Source: Cucumis sativus (lineage: Eukaryota; Streptophyta; Magnoliopsida; Cucurbitales; Cucurbitaceae). Taken from it: a DNA stretch of 64,000 bases. A program made the position numbers and the translations under genes. Shown one piece after another: positions 39,455 through 51,174 of the stretch; positions within the stretch are counted from its first letter, which is position 1, and every line of letters starts with the position of its first letter. The notes below the pieces were generated by a model. It did no database searches, was not told the origin of the DNA, and saw only the letters and a program-made list of their open reading frames with translations. Where the stretch lies: assembly GCF_000004075.3 (NCBI RefSeq), contig NC_026657.2, positions 6,758,001 through 6,822,000 on the forward strand. The letters run 5' to 3'.

Positions 39455-40313
39455 GCTATGTATCACATGGTTTGTTTATTTAAAATTTAAAGTCAATCTA
39501 CTATTTTAATATAAATTATATGGATTGTATATGCAATTATTTCCTTAAGTTCTGATGCTAATTAGCAATTTAATCTTCACTGTTAGAAAAGTTTAGAATT
39601 AGTCTCTTATATTTTAATATATTTCAACTACAACACTTCTCATGGGTGAATGTTAGAAAAAGAAATAGATGATAAGTAGGAGAGTAATGAAATTTGGATA
39701 TTGACCGAACAAAGGAAGTAATTAATCCAAAACTATACTCGAATTTAGATGACATATAGTGTTTATAATAACTTTATAACCTGAATTTGAATACTGTTTT
39801 GGAGTTTAATTAATAAAATCTTAAGTCTCACATGATGCTTATACAAACAAAAAAGATGTGCAAATTTATACAATAAAAGATGTTCATGATTTAAATTGAA
39901 GTTTGGAGTTTAAAATTGATAGAACGCTTGGAACTTTGAACTATTTAGATAAATAACATAATAAAGTTAAAATTTAATTTCACCAACTCCAACATTAGTT
40001 TTGTAAGTAAACTACAATGGAAGGTTAGATGGTTAGATGAAGGAGTCGTAAAAAGAGGATTTAAATTGAATGCAAGTTGACATAGGAGAGAGTAATTACG
40101 TATTTGAAGTCCAATTTGAATAAGGTAATCCATTCAATTTGGGTACCACCAAACTTTCATCAAATCAAGAAAAAGAAAACCCATAATGTTACATCAAAGC
40201 TTAAGAAAAGAGAAGACATGGCTTTCACATATATCACATCTACATTCTTGAAAATTAGAATATAAAATTCAACCACAGTTTTAGCAAATTCCATTGCTGC
40301 CAAATGATGAATC
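38540..40313. other. Cytochrome b5 leader and promoter, then intergenic DNA
   Basis: 38540 to about 38780 is the 5' region of the cytochrome b5 gene. The rest is AT-rich. A TA microsatellite at 39412-39442 runs into GTAT repeats to about 39454. No gene was recognised. Confidence 0.5.
39412..39454. repeat. Compound microsatellite (TA)n (GTAT)n
   Basis: About 15 TA units followed by about three GTAT units. Confidence 0.9.
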
Positions 40314-42605
40314 TCAAGCACAAGCAGCTGCAACCAAATACACAGCTAATTTTTTTATTTATTATTATTATAGTCTTTAATTTTAAGAACAATGATAGAA
40401 AGTGGAAAACCAAATAGAAATTTTATTGAATAAAATTTCATTGTTTGATCTGTATAGTGAAGTTTCTCCTATCACATTTTCAATTAATTAAACCTAACAT
40501 AGCTTTAGGGTGGTAAAGCAAGAAAGTACTAAACCTTTATAACTTGTTAGATTACATTATATATATAAAACTTTCCACTCTCTGTCATTGCATTAATGGG
40601 AAGTGCAGCAAACTGACATTATTTTGAATTTATTATCAGTCAGATGCATGAGATGAGACTATAATAAAGTGAAGTAATAAATTATGGTTCTTTTTGTAAG
40701 ATTTATATTCATCATATTTAGAAAATCAAAATATTTCTTGTGCTTTACATCCAATCTATATATTTTGATAATTAGTCTATGGTTATTTCTTCAAAGAAAC
40801 AAAAACAAAGACTAAAGAAAAATGTCAATCTTGCTGTTCATTAAAATAGTTTAAGGTTAGTTAATTTCTCTCAACTTCACAATTGTTAATCTATGAAAAA
40901 ATATCTATTAACTATTCTTTAAAATTCTAAAAAAATCGTAACATTGTGTGAAAGAAATATCTTTTTAATAATTTGAAACTACTCTCAATAAACCTTGAAA
41001 TCAGTACTTTACTAAGGGTAGAAAAGAAAAACTATGAAGTTAGATAGATTAAAAGTGAACAAATTCCAATGCAAAATGATGATTTAAGCTTTATGATTAA
41101 AAGTATACCTGGAAGAATACTAAGAAAGGTTGGATCAAGCAGCTGCTCGTTGTGCACCTTTGCATGAATCTTTCTCTTCATCATCTTCCCTATTAGCTAT
41201 ATTTTGATTTTAAATTAACGGATTACTATTCAATTTTCAAAATATATTCATATTTACTCAATTAAATATTTTTATTTAAAACAACTACCCAATATAAGAT
41301 TTCTTTCTTCTAGTATGAGTTCATTCTAAAAATGACATTGTTGTTTAAAAAAAATTACAAAGTGAAAAATAAGTAGAAAAATCCCCGTCCACATTTTCCA
41401 CCAAATGGCACCAAGTTCCACCCCTAATGCCACGTTATGGAAAGAAACTCATAGACCTGGTCTAACAAGGAACTCATAAACTCGATTTATATAAATTATG
41501 TTACCTGAAAAGTTTAAAAAGCGCTGTTAGTTTAGTTGTTTTTTTTCATTGGATCTTAGATGCAATCTCTTGTATACCTCAACTTATTTTTTCTTCTGCA
41601 ACTTATGTAGTTTTCACTTGTTGTTACATTCTCTCCCTCTTGGCAATATATCTTACAAAGTATTTATCTTTGTTTTCTTCAAGAAGAGTGCGTGAGATTT
41701 TACGGATCATTTGTTTTAAAACCAACAAAGCAGGTCCGCCAGCGTGACTCTCTGGCGGATTCTTTGAGCGACATGTCGTTGAATAGCCAAGACTACTTGA
41801 GACTTCTCGAATTCCGTACAAAATTCACCATTACTATCGTCAAAGTTGTTCTGAAATGTGGTCGACATTAATGGGATCAACTCATCATCATCCTCGTCCT
41901 CAGCATTATCAACAATAATAATATCTCCATTATCTCTCTTTCCCTCCTTCCTCAAATTGAAATAAGTTTTGGTTTTTGATGACTTCTCAAATCCCATAAA
42001 GAAAATGGTAAGACGGCGGCCATTGTTGATCCTCCAATCATCAACAAATTCATCGACTTGTTCTGCTAATAATCCTTGTGTTTTTGCCTCCTTCGTGATA
42101 GATTCGCCCTTCTTTCTTGACGTATTTCCATCTGTGTGATTATAAATGTTTAAGCTAATATAATTAGAGAGTGAAATTTAACCACCTCTAACTGTTAGCA
42201 AAATAACAACTTGATTGAACGAAAATATTAAAACTTTTAACTTAGAACTATTCGGAGTACTCTACTTTAATACACTTTCAAATAGGGTGAATATTGTCAC
42301 CTGAAAAACCAATCCGAACCAAAGACCCGATGATTGGTTTAATTAAAAATATGGTCGGTGGTCGATTTAATTAACACGTTACAAAAAAACCGACCAAAAT
42401 CAATACGTTGTCAGTTTCCCTCCATATAAACCGACGAATGATCACCTACTGTCAAAGTTCAATACAATCCACTTCTAAAAACTAGACAATATCATTAATT
42501 TCTATATGGATTTGAAGGCATAATTGTAACTTGTAAGTAATAATGGTTAAAAATCAAACCTTTAAGAGGGTTGTAGTGGAACTTCGTGTGAACCCAGTTG
42601 AACAT
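40314..42605 (-). pseudogene. TAC1-like (IGT/LAZY family) gene with degenerate IGT box and broken frame
   Basis: TAC1 proteins promote outward shoot angles and oppose LAZY1-type proteins. Exon 1 (42560-42605) encodes MFNWVHTKFHYNPLK, like the TAC1 start. Exon 2 begins at 42131 (phase 1) and holds DEFVDDWRINNGRRLTIFFM, at the place where TAC1 has DGW...GILTIGTFGF, so the IGT box is replaced. Then follow DDDELIPLMSTTF and QRVTLADLL, matching TAC1 blocks NPLM.TTF and R.TLADL. The frame then stops (TAA at 41716-41718, giving 153 residues). In the next frame, with no room for an intron, come LKQMIR, a donor at 41704/41703, and an exon at 41109-41189 reading KMMKRKIHAK, like the TAC1 C-terminus. 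A last 14-nt exon (40314-40327) fits. So about 45-50 codons and the frame are lost inside exon 2. It may still make a truncated protein; an assembly error is possible. Family assignment rests on remembered homologues. Confidence 0.65.
42290..42450. repeat. Possible repeat inside intron 1 of the TAC1-like locus
   Basis: Text rich in AACCGAC/CCGAACC words (for example AAACCGACC, GGTCGGTGGTCG), unlike the flanking intron. Similar wording occurs at about 44610-44875 (ATCGAGCCGATCGATC, AACCGACCGATG). This suggests two remnants of one dispersed non-coding element; the edges are unclear. Confidence 0.3.
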
Positions 42606-45600
42606 GGCTCTGAGAGAGATAGAAAAGTTATATTATATTTTAACAAAATAGGAAGCAAATTAAATTAGAAAGTGTGGGCGCCTCAGAAATTTGTGCAAAA
42701 CCTCAAATTTTTTTGAAGTGATACGAAAAGTGGAGCTAGTGTGCAATATATATACAAGAGAAAGGGGAAGATTTAAGTGGTGAAGACGACTCTGTAAAAG
42801 GGCAATGGGGCCTAACAAATCACACATATCTAATAAGACTTATTTCTGAGAATTGTTGTTTTATCACTAGGTTATTTTCCAGAGCATAGAGCAACGCCAT
42901 TTCATGATTACATAGGTGAAAACCGACATCAAGGAGAGAAAATGACCGTACAAAACTTAAACCAAAGAGTTACTATAAATTTAGTAGTATGAATAGTTAA
43001 CTGAGAATGAATATAGATTTGTAGTTGGTCTTTCTTATTATCTTGATGTTTTAAGATCATTCCTATAGTTTGAAGTGGGTAAATTTGACAATCACACCAA
43101 CTTTAGTTGAAGTTTGAGTATCAGAATCGTTGTCGGATCGAATTTAAATAATTGTGTTCGGGGTCCTTTTCTTCATTTTCTCCCATGGCCCCTAATTAAT
43201 AAGTTTTTTACAAAGAAAATTTTACAGCCACAACAGAACGAAAGTTGTAGACTTTTGATTCCACATGGGTTTGCGGTCCTGATCTCCTTGATTTTCTCCT
43301 ACGGTCTGCTATTACTTTCTTTTCCTTTTAAATTATATATGCCACTTGTCAAGGGGTGGGAGTTTTTTTAATGGTATTTTCTATGATATTTCATGTCCTA
43401 AACTTCAATTGCGAAACAATAAAAGATAAAATAAAAAAAGATAAACGACATGAAGAAATTAAGGGATAAGAAGAAAAAGGAATAAGTACTACTTGAGGTT
43501 GCAAGAAATTGGTAAAATAGAGCAGCAGAAGAATGAAATGAAAAACAGTGGTTTTCCTAGTTTGCTTGGAAAGCCCAAAACCCCACCCATTGCTTGCTTG
43601 CTTTTCTTCAAAATGTCTCTCACCTTTCTGGGTCCTATCCTTTATGCAAGAAAGCTGTATAAAAAGGGGCAAAAGAAAAAGGCTCCTGATCCTTCTCTTC
43701 AAAACTAAAAGGAAATATCTATGGCAAGCCAAGTGGAGGACTTTCTTCTATAGTTTCAAGAATACAAGGGAATTAATTTTTAAAGCTCAAAATACACTAC
43801 AATGCAATATTCTTCTAGAACTTAATCACAAGGCACCGAAAAGAAAAGAAAAAAATTAGTCATCATTTATAAATGCTGGTACAATTAGATCGCAAGTGTT
43901 TTGTAACCCAACAGCTTAAAGTTTTTGTGTTGATTAGTCATTATTTATCATTATTGAATAGAATGAGGCTCTTCTATATGATTATAATGGTTAGTAAGGT
44001 ATTATTCATTTTGGACATAGATTCACCTAATACAATCTAGTCAAGTGTACCTTCACATCAATTGAGAACCATCCATTTTTTTATTGAAGGGAGATGACTT
44101 TAGTATTGAATTTGACTATAATTATGGTGCAAATAAAGAAAAGAGGAAATTAATCAGTTTCGTGTATGCAGAACTTTATGAATGTAGTGCACATGATTAA
44201 AGCTTTTGGAGAGGATATAAAGAACCTGAAAGAAGTCTTTGGACCAAAATAAATAAAATTTGGAGAGGGTGCCAGAGGCTTTTCCTTTCTTTTTTGTTTT
44301 TGTTTTTTTTTTTTTTTTTTTTTCTTTTGGGGGGGGGGGTCTCCATTCTCTAAAAATCCATATGTACACTTGGCCGTGGCTTTGCAAATACTTTGGCAGC
44401 TCTTCAATACATGAAGAAAGTTCAAATCTTTTAGGACCAGATGGCATTGCCATCATATAAAATTAAAATTGAAACATATGGACCATAAAGTTAATTTCTC
44501 TATATGATCAATTTGCATTGCCATTATCTAAGATGGAAGGTAAAAGTCATAGGCACACTAGCTTCAATTTATATTATAAAATAGAAAACCAACAAACAAA
44601 ATCTTTAATTAGTAGGGATGAGCATGATAGATCGAAAAATCGAGCCGATCGATCAAACCGAAGTCGATCGGCAGGAGAACTAGAGGGATAGGTTTGGGTG
44701 GGTTTGAAAAGTTCCAAATCTAGAAATTTCAAAAAATATCTCAAAGAGTTAAACCAACTCAACCGACCGATGTATACTCATCAAATGTCAAGGTTGGTTT
44801 GAACACTTACTAAACCGACCATAGTTGATTCGGTGGCAGTTAGGTCGAAAAATCAACTCTGATTAATCGATGATCATAACTATTAATTAATTGATATGGT
44901 ACGTGCAGTGCAGTGTGTAAAGTCCATGTCGTTTTCTTGTGATTGTGTGAGAGAACTTATGAGAGAGAACGTCTAGTTTTCCTGAATTTTCAAATGATTT
45001 CATTTATGATTATTTCGTGAAGAGCATAAGGTCATAAAGATCTGGAGTTCATTTAGAGCCATAAATTGCAATGAGGCCTCCCCACAAAAGTGTTGAGTTG
45101 TCACATTTTTCAAAGGCACATGCAAAGGCTCAATTCACATAGCTACATAAAAAGTAAGAACCTCCTATCTTAAAGAGAAAGTAGGTTTAAAAATGATGGC
45201 TCAATTTTCATTTATAATATATAGGGAAATTCTTTTAGACCTTGAAATTTCACACCTTAATCACATCAGAATTACGAAACTCCTAGCAGGAAAATAAATG
45301 ATCTACATTATTCTTCTACTGTCTTTTTTAATTTAGTTTTCTTGAAAAAAACATTTACATTATATCTCATCTCAAGTTCTTGTAAACAAACATATTAGAA
45401 ATTTTATTCCAACTCCTCCAGCTTCCACATTTTAGTTAATCTTTGTTCTTCTATCTCGTTTTCACTTTTATCAGGTACCTTTATTAAAAGCTGAAGGTAT
45501 CAGGAGTGATTTTTATATTAATCATTGTTTACTGGCATTATGTGTCCACCCTTGTCCCTATTTGATTTACCAGTAGAAAATTAGAAAAAAATAGATTTTG

Positions 45601-48600
45601 CCAAGTGGATCACCGTAACATTTTTCACTCCTTCCCTTTAGTTGAACAAGTTGTTGTGAAGTTCAAATCTCTTAAATCTTAATTGTTTGCTACTAAATCA
45701 TTAATTCTACCATCTAACTTTTTCCACTGTTCCTATCACACAACGATATCCACAGTTAATTTTGATAATTCTAGAAAATTCCTTAACTCAAAGGTTAACA
45801 ACTTTTTTGTTAAAATTAAACCATTATTGATCTTAGTGCAGTTAATAACAATTTTTTTAACTTAAGAAACACATTTTTCGGTATTAAATAGTTAATTTAA
45901 ATGCAACTCTTCATTCTGATGAGGATCAAAACATTGATCTTTTAGATGACAATGATTTCTTTATCCGTTGAGCTATGCACGATATCAACTTTCTTCTTTT
46001 CTTTCTTTATTCACAATGACCACACTTTTTTGTACCTTGTGCTGCAGCTGCTGTGAGCCTTTTTTTTTTTTTTTTTACTTATGTTACTGCCCTTTCTAAC
46101 ATTTGTTGTAATTTTATACAAAAGAAAAATCTAATCGTTGACACTTTGAACCAAAATCAACTCCGATTGACCCATACTTACGTTAGTCAAAGTTCCAACT
46201 CACCTGCATTTGTCTCTTTTCTTTTCAGATTTTTTTTAATTTATTAAGATAAATTATATACTTGTAGGCTGAGTGGTAAATTTACAGAGTTTAAGCTTCC
46301 AATGGGATTAATTCGGACAATTTTCGTAAATTTAGAGACACGAGACATTTGTAAAATTTAGGTCTGTAACTGGACATTTCTTAATTTATACCTTTTTTTT
46401 CTTTAATACTCGCGTTGAACGCACAATTAGATGGATTTGGGCATTTATTTGATACATTCCAAGAGTTCTTAGCTACTGATTTTATATGTTAGGTTCGAGT
46501 GTTGGTTGGTTGATTTTGGACATTTATTTGAAACCGTTCAAGTGTTCTTTTAGTTGAATTTTTTTTATGATTTATTGTCTGGTTTATAGGAATTAAACTT
46601 CTGCTTTTCCCTAAAAACGAGTGGGAAGAAAAGTGAAAGTGAGAAATATAAGGAGAAAAGGAAAATTTTAAAAAAAGAGAAAATGCATTATACTCAAGAT
46701 TGTAAAACAGAGCTTAAAAAATAAAACAAAAGGGGAATGCAGTATGAACCTGGAACGGCCTCCATAAGCTTATTTAAGAAATATGCACCTGTTTTCATCC
46801 CTTATTTCCACTTGTTTTCTTTACCTGATAAATGAAAAGGACAAGTTTCTTCAAATGTTATTCATTTTAAGATTAAAAGCTCTTACGTACAAAAGATTTC
46901 AATGTGTGTATACAATTTGTAATAAACCCATAAAATGAATTTCAATCCTCATTTAAGTTTCGGAGTTATCTTCTCAAATTGATGTTTTAAGAAAAAAAAT
47001 TTGAGAGACAAATTTAGTAGGAAAATATGGATAAGAACTGTGGTGATGAGAATTTTGGTTATAAGAAGAAGAAAAATTCTCCACGTCGACATGAGTTCCA
47101 CCAATTCCAATCTGATCAATAAAAGAATGATGATTAAGACCTCAAGTTTAATAGCTTTGCATCTTTTAACACGTAAAATAATGCAGTACCGTATTCGTTG
47201 ACAGCAACATGTGACATATCAATTCTCCACATGTTTTGATAGTAATTAATTATAGTATTCTAGTGCTCATAATAAAAACAAAAGAAAATTGAAACAGAAG
47301 CTTAAAAAATGATGCTGCAGATATATAGTAATTGATTTAAGTAAATATATTTGTATTGGTCCGATTGATCCAATACCAATGACCTTTAGAAAACAAAAAA
47401 ACATGGCGTAACATGGAGAAACAAATCATCACATGCAGGAGAACACAACTGCATAATTAAAATGAACCAAACCGTTACCTGCTACACCTAACTGATTAGG
47501 ACGATTATGTGGAGTGTTCTTGTGCTCCTTGATAAATGATTCAACTGGTCTGAACAGTGAACGACCAAATAAAATTTTGGTCTTCTTTCACATCATGGCG
47601 TGCTTGAAGAATGGAAAGAGAGACTCTTTTAAATGTCTCGCATTTTCTCAACTAAATCTCTGTCATCCAGAGAAAAAGAAGCGTAAGTTTCTAATGACAT
47701 ATTCCTGCATTAACAGTATATGGAGATCATAAAGTCAGAAAATATCACAATTCCACTCGGTTCATAGAAATGGGCATATACGATATGAAAAGAAAAGGGC
47801 TAAAATAATTTCACACGTTGAATTTTAATCTATGTACTTTGAAATCTCAACGTGACTTCAGTTGGTGTAAACAATTCAGTTAGTAACCAGCTAGTTACTT
47901 AGTCACTAACTTTATATTAAATCTTCTATAAATAAAGCTCTACCCTCCCTTTGGGAGGCAGAATGATATTCATTCAAAATCCTTTGGTAGTTTACACCAT
48001 CACTGTTTTCTAATGAATCTTAATTTTCATTCTAGAAAAAATAAAACGTGAATTAGACTAATTTCTTTGAAAAAGTTATAGATGCTACGTTTAGATGTTT
48101 GAATGCATGGAAACTAAATTGGACAAGTGCCACAAATGACATTTTAAACCAACTAAAACTGACATCGTGACACTTGGACACCAGGACAATTATGATGAAC
48201 AAAAGCATTTTCAAATACATTTTAATAAAAGATGGCTTTCATTTTCGTCAAAAATAAAAGATGGCTTTCATGAAAATAAAATCAAAAGACTACAGAACCA
48301 GACCATACAAAAACAAAGGCCAAACATTCAAGAAAGCCACAAAAAGAATTACAACCACAGCGTATTAACTTCTAAGAATCTGAAAATATGTAGGAGCTGG
48401 ATGCAAGTATCTCTAGCCAGTGGAACAACATGATATGAAGGATTCAATCAACCGCAACAATTCAATTAGTGCAGAATACATTGATAAGCTCATTACCCAA
48501 TAAACTATGAGCATTTGAGAAAAAATAACAGAAGTCTTTTTACCTGCCAACCAAACCAACAACTCAGAAAAGTACATTACCAAATGGGTTGGGTTTTTCT

Positions 48601-48700
48601 TGTTCAGTTTAAGCTGCAATGTGAGAAAGCAGACATCAATGTAATTGACTATAATTGACGTCAAATTACTTAAAGACAGTATCCTATGCTGTACAGCCTG
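42606..48700. other. Intergenic region without a recognised gene
   Basis: About 6 kb. 42606 to about 42790 is the 5' flank of the TAC1-like locus. A TATAAAAAGGGG box on plus at about 43658 has no recognisable gene after it. 44312-44339 holds a T tract, TTTCTTTT and eleven G in a row. A dispersed-repeat remnant is at 44610-44875, and two similar 40-bp units lie at about 46434-46474 and 46513-46553. 47.0-48.7 kb has no recognised gene. Open frames here are short and low-complexity. Confidence 0.45.
44312..44339. repeat. Poly(T) followed by an 11-base G run
   Basis: A T tract (44312-44323) then CTTTT and eleven consecutive G (44329-44339). Such runs are prone to sequencing and assembly length error. 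Confidence 0.8.
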
Positions 48701-48721
48701 AGAAACTATAACAATCAAAAG

Positions 48722-48983
48722 ACATTAAACTTACTTGAACACGAAACCATTAAATCCGAGCAGAACAACGTGAAACCCCTAGGGTTCGACTTAGATTCTC
48801 ATGGAAACGGAATGGATACGTAATGCATCGGGATATAACACACAAAGAAAATGTACATTACCAACTAATTTCATCGTCTCCTCCACCTCCCAGAATAACA
48901 ATGGCAAATGGCATTTCCTAAACCTTAACTGCTTCTTCACCGTAGTTCCTAGTAAGCACCGGCCCACTACCATCTAGTGCACC
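48722..48983 (-). pseudogene. Decayed MAM33/p32-like mitochondrial glycoprotein gene fragment
   Basis: MAM33/p32-family proteins are acidic mitochondrial matrix proteins. On minus, one frame reads GALDGSGPVLTRNYGEEAVK, then V, a stop, and MPFAIV...GGGGDDEIS, resembling the family's LTR.Y.GEE..KV.VM start of the conserved domain. A second frame then gives VHFLCVLYPDALRIHSVSMR, like the family's FLCGLYPDALGIHSVSMR block, followed after two more stops (TAA, TAG) by GFHVVLLGFNGFVF, like GF.VV...NGPVF. The block order and spacing fit one domain with a frameshift, a deletion of about a dozen codons and three stops. The later part of the domain was not found. The assignment depends on remembered homologues. 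Confidence 0.5.
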
Positions 48984-49165
48984 TTTAACGACAGAAAAGG
49001 GAGAATGAGAGCTCACTTTCTGCTATGATAAAATAAATAAAACAAGTAGCCAAGTAAGACGAACAAACGACATTCGGATAGCTCGAAACCCTAATTCAAG
49101 GGCTTGGCGATTGCATACAGTTAAAACTCCAATCCAAACAGAGGACGAAGCAAAGAAAATCATAC

Positions 49166-49345
49166 CGGAGACAACGACATTTTAGATATATCTCGAGATA
49201 GTGTGCTTTGAGGGAGCCGAGGAGCAACGCATTGACGGCTGAGGGTCACGGTGCTCGAATGGTGATGAGCGGCCATGAGCCATAATCGGCGGCAACTTCG
49301 CACTTCGCAGTGACGCCCATGGCTTTCATCAACATTTTCTTTCTC
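49166..49345 (-). pseudogene. Possible first exon belonging to the MAM33-like locus
   Basis: A GC-richer segment ends at a CTCCG|GTATG donor (49166/49165). In the frame that would join the next exon (phase 1) it reads SLRSAKLPPIMAHGRSSPF onward, an Arg/Ser-rich composition like a mitochondrial presequence, but has a stop near its end and no in-frame ATG. Another frame (MAAHHHSSTVTLSRQ..., 37 codons to the donor) is open. This fits a disabled gene or a non-coding transcript. Confidence 0.3.
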
Positions 49346-49394
49346 CGATTTGGTAGTAAATGGTAGTGTCGAGTCTGAGCAAGAGACGTCGTGC

Positions 49395-49402
49395 TTTTTA
49401 TA
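49395..49402 (-). promoter_or_regulatory. TATA box of a minus-strand transcript
   Basis: On minus, GCTATAAAAAGCACGACG is a strong TATA context, about 50 bp before the GC-rich putative first exon. It suggests that the promoter of the decayed locus is still intact. Confidence 0.5.
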
Positions 49403-49419
49403 GCTAATTTACCGGTCCG

Positions 49420-51060
49420 ACCGAAAGCGGTTCGAGAAAGTATTGAAATTGAGACTTCGTCAATGAATGGGTCCTTAGACCGGCCCCGGGAAATTATTTT
49501 TGAAGTGAGAAAGAAATTCCCTTCTCGTATCTATTTTTCAAAATGTGCACCCATCGTTTCAATTTAAATCCCGATCACGAAGAGGTCTCATCGAACATGT
49601 TAATCTGTTCACACGATAATTTTTTAAGAAAATTAAATGGGTAAATTTTTCGTATCGATTTGAATATCATATTTTAAAAAAACAATTAAGTACAATATGT
49701 TTTATCTCATACAAAGTTTAAAACTTGTAGCTCCTCATCGTTAGAGAATATGTGAATTTAATATCTATTTGAGTTAAAATCTTCTACGTTCAAAAAGAAG
49801 TTTAACGTATTCAACTTTTAAGTTTCGAAGTTCAAATTCCTTGTTATCAAATTTTTTCGTCAACAAGTACTCTATTTAAATACATAACTTTCTTAGGCTT
49901 TATACACGAGTTTAGGCTCATTGACCCAAACTTTTCTTTGGTCAAAATTTCTCCATCATGGACTTGTATTGCGTCAGATTTTGGATGTAATCAATATAAT
50001 AAAGTTGGAATTTTCTTATACAATAATCGATGTACTTGTATTTAATCAGTCACAATTTATCGTTTGTTTCAAAATGTAACTTACTTACTTATCTTTGAGA
50101 TTCATGGTTTATTTCAATTTGATCCTTAAATTATTTCAGTTTACACACTTCGATCTTTCTATCTTTAGTTTTAAATTGTTAGTCAAAGTTTCATTTCATA
50201 ACTATTTTAAGTTAATTAATATCCACTTTCGTCAATAACTAAATAAATAAACAATCAAATGTGATAGGGTTAAGATCAAGATTTACAAATCATATATTAA
50301 AATGAAAGCAATCCTCTAATATGAGAGGAACAACACAAAGAGATGAAAAAACTTTAGTATGCAACGCATAGAAAGAATAATTGATGGTTTATTATCCGAT
50401 TTGTATCCACCTATCAATGGAATTCAACTATACAAATTTTGAAAATCTAAGAAGAAGTAACCAAAGTAGAAAGCTTGTTGAATGTTCTCAAAAATATATT
50501 CATACCTCACTCTCCTATCAAGCACAGTCAACTACAAGTCTTCTCATCAATATTCAAATTCTTTTCCCATGGGATTTCTCTTTTCAGAAAATTAGAAAAA
50601 AGGAAAGAAAAAAGAATCTTACATTTTCTTCCCGACAGAAACAAAAGCATTACTAAGTAATCTTTTGTAGTAAGAGATCATTAGCCATTAAAAAGCAAAA
50701 TTCCTTGCTGCTTTCTAAACAGAGACTTCAATCGTCTTCAAAATCAACACCAAATTCCAACTCATAATTCAATTTTTTTCAATAACTTATAAACACCCTT
50801 TTGAGGACACCCCATTATTATCATAATTCATATATATATATATGTTCACAGTTGAAAGCCATTATCGCTACCAACTTTTACTCCAAATATATAGTTTCAT
50901 CTCCTGCGACGTTAATATATAATTGATTCGATTAATATCAAATTTTTGGTGCTTTTGTTTACCATACGTGAGTTTTGAATCTGATACTTTTCTTCTAATC
51001 TTTTCCCTCTCTAGTAATCTTGTCTTCTGCTTTAATTGTTTTCTTCACAAATCCTCTCTT
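49420..51060. other. Intergenic region
   Basis: AT-rich, no gene recognised. At about 50095-50260 there are GATCCTTAAATT/TTAGTTTTAAATT words like those in the dispersed repeats elsewhere in the window. The right end is the promoter of the next gene. Confidence 0.5.
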
Positions 51061-51070
51061 TGTCTCTCAA

Positions 51071-51080
51071 TATAAATAAC
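51071..51080 (+). promoter_or_regulatory. TATA box of family gene A
   Basis: TATAAATAAC lies 104 bp before the ATG at 51175. The same nine bases, TATAAATAA, precede the three related genes on the minus strand. Confidence 0.7.
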
Positions 51081-51174
51081 CCTAAAATCACATTCACAAT
51101 ACATATATCTCACTACATTCATCATTTCTTTTTAAATTCTCATATAATATATTTACTGTAATTGTTCATTCATC

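Noticed and set aside
43391-43859. Set of overlapping open frames of 70-113 codons near a TATAAAAAGG box.
   Set aside because: Frames on both strands overlap with no family motif, and the TATA box on plus leads only to a ten-codon frame. Possibly a non-coding transcript, not a supported gene.
44154-44456. Overlapping open frames of about 100 codons on minus (MMAMPSGPKRFEL...).
   Set aside because: They run through a poly-T/poly-G tract that encodes Lys and Pro runs. The non-repeat part matches nothing I recognise and there is no conserved motif.
47306-47320. Partial match to miR172 (TGATGCTGCA).
   Set aside because: Only about ten bases agree, the 5' half of miR172 is absent, and no star strand lies nearby.
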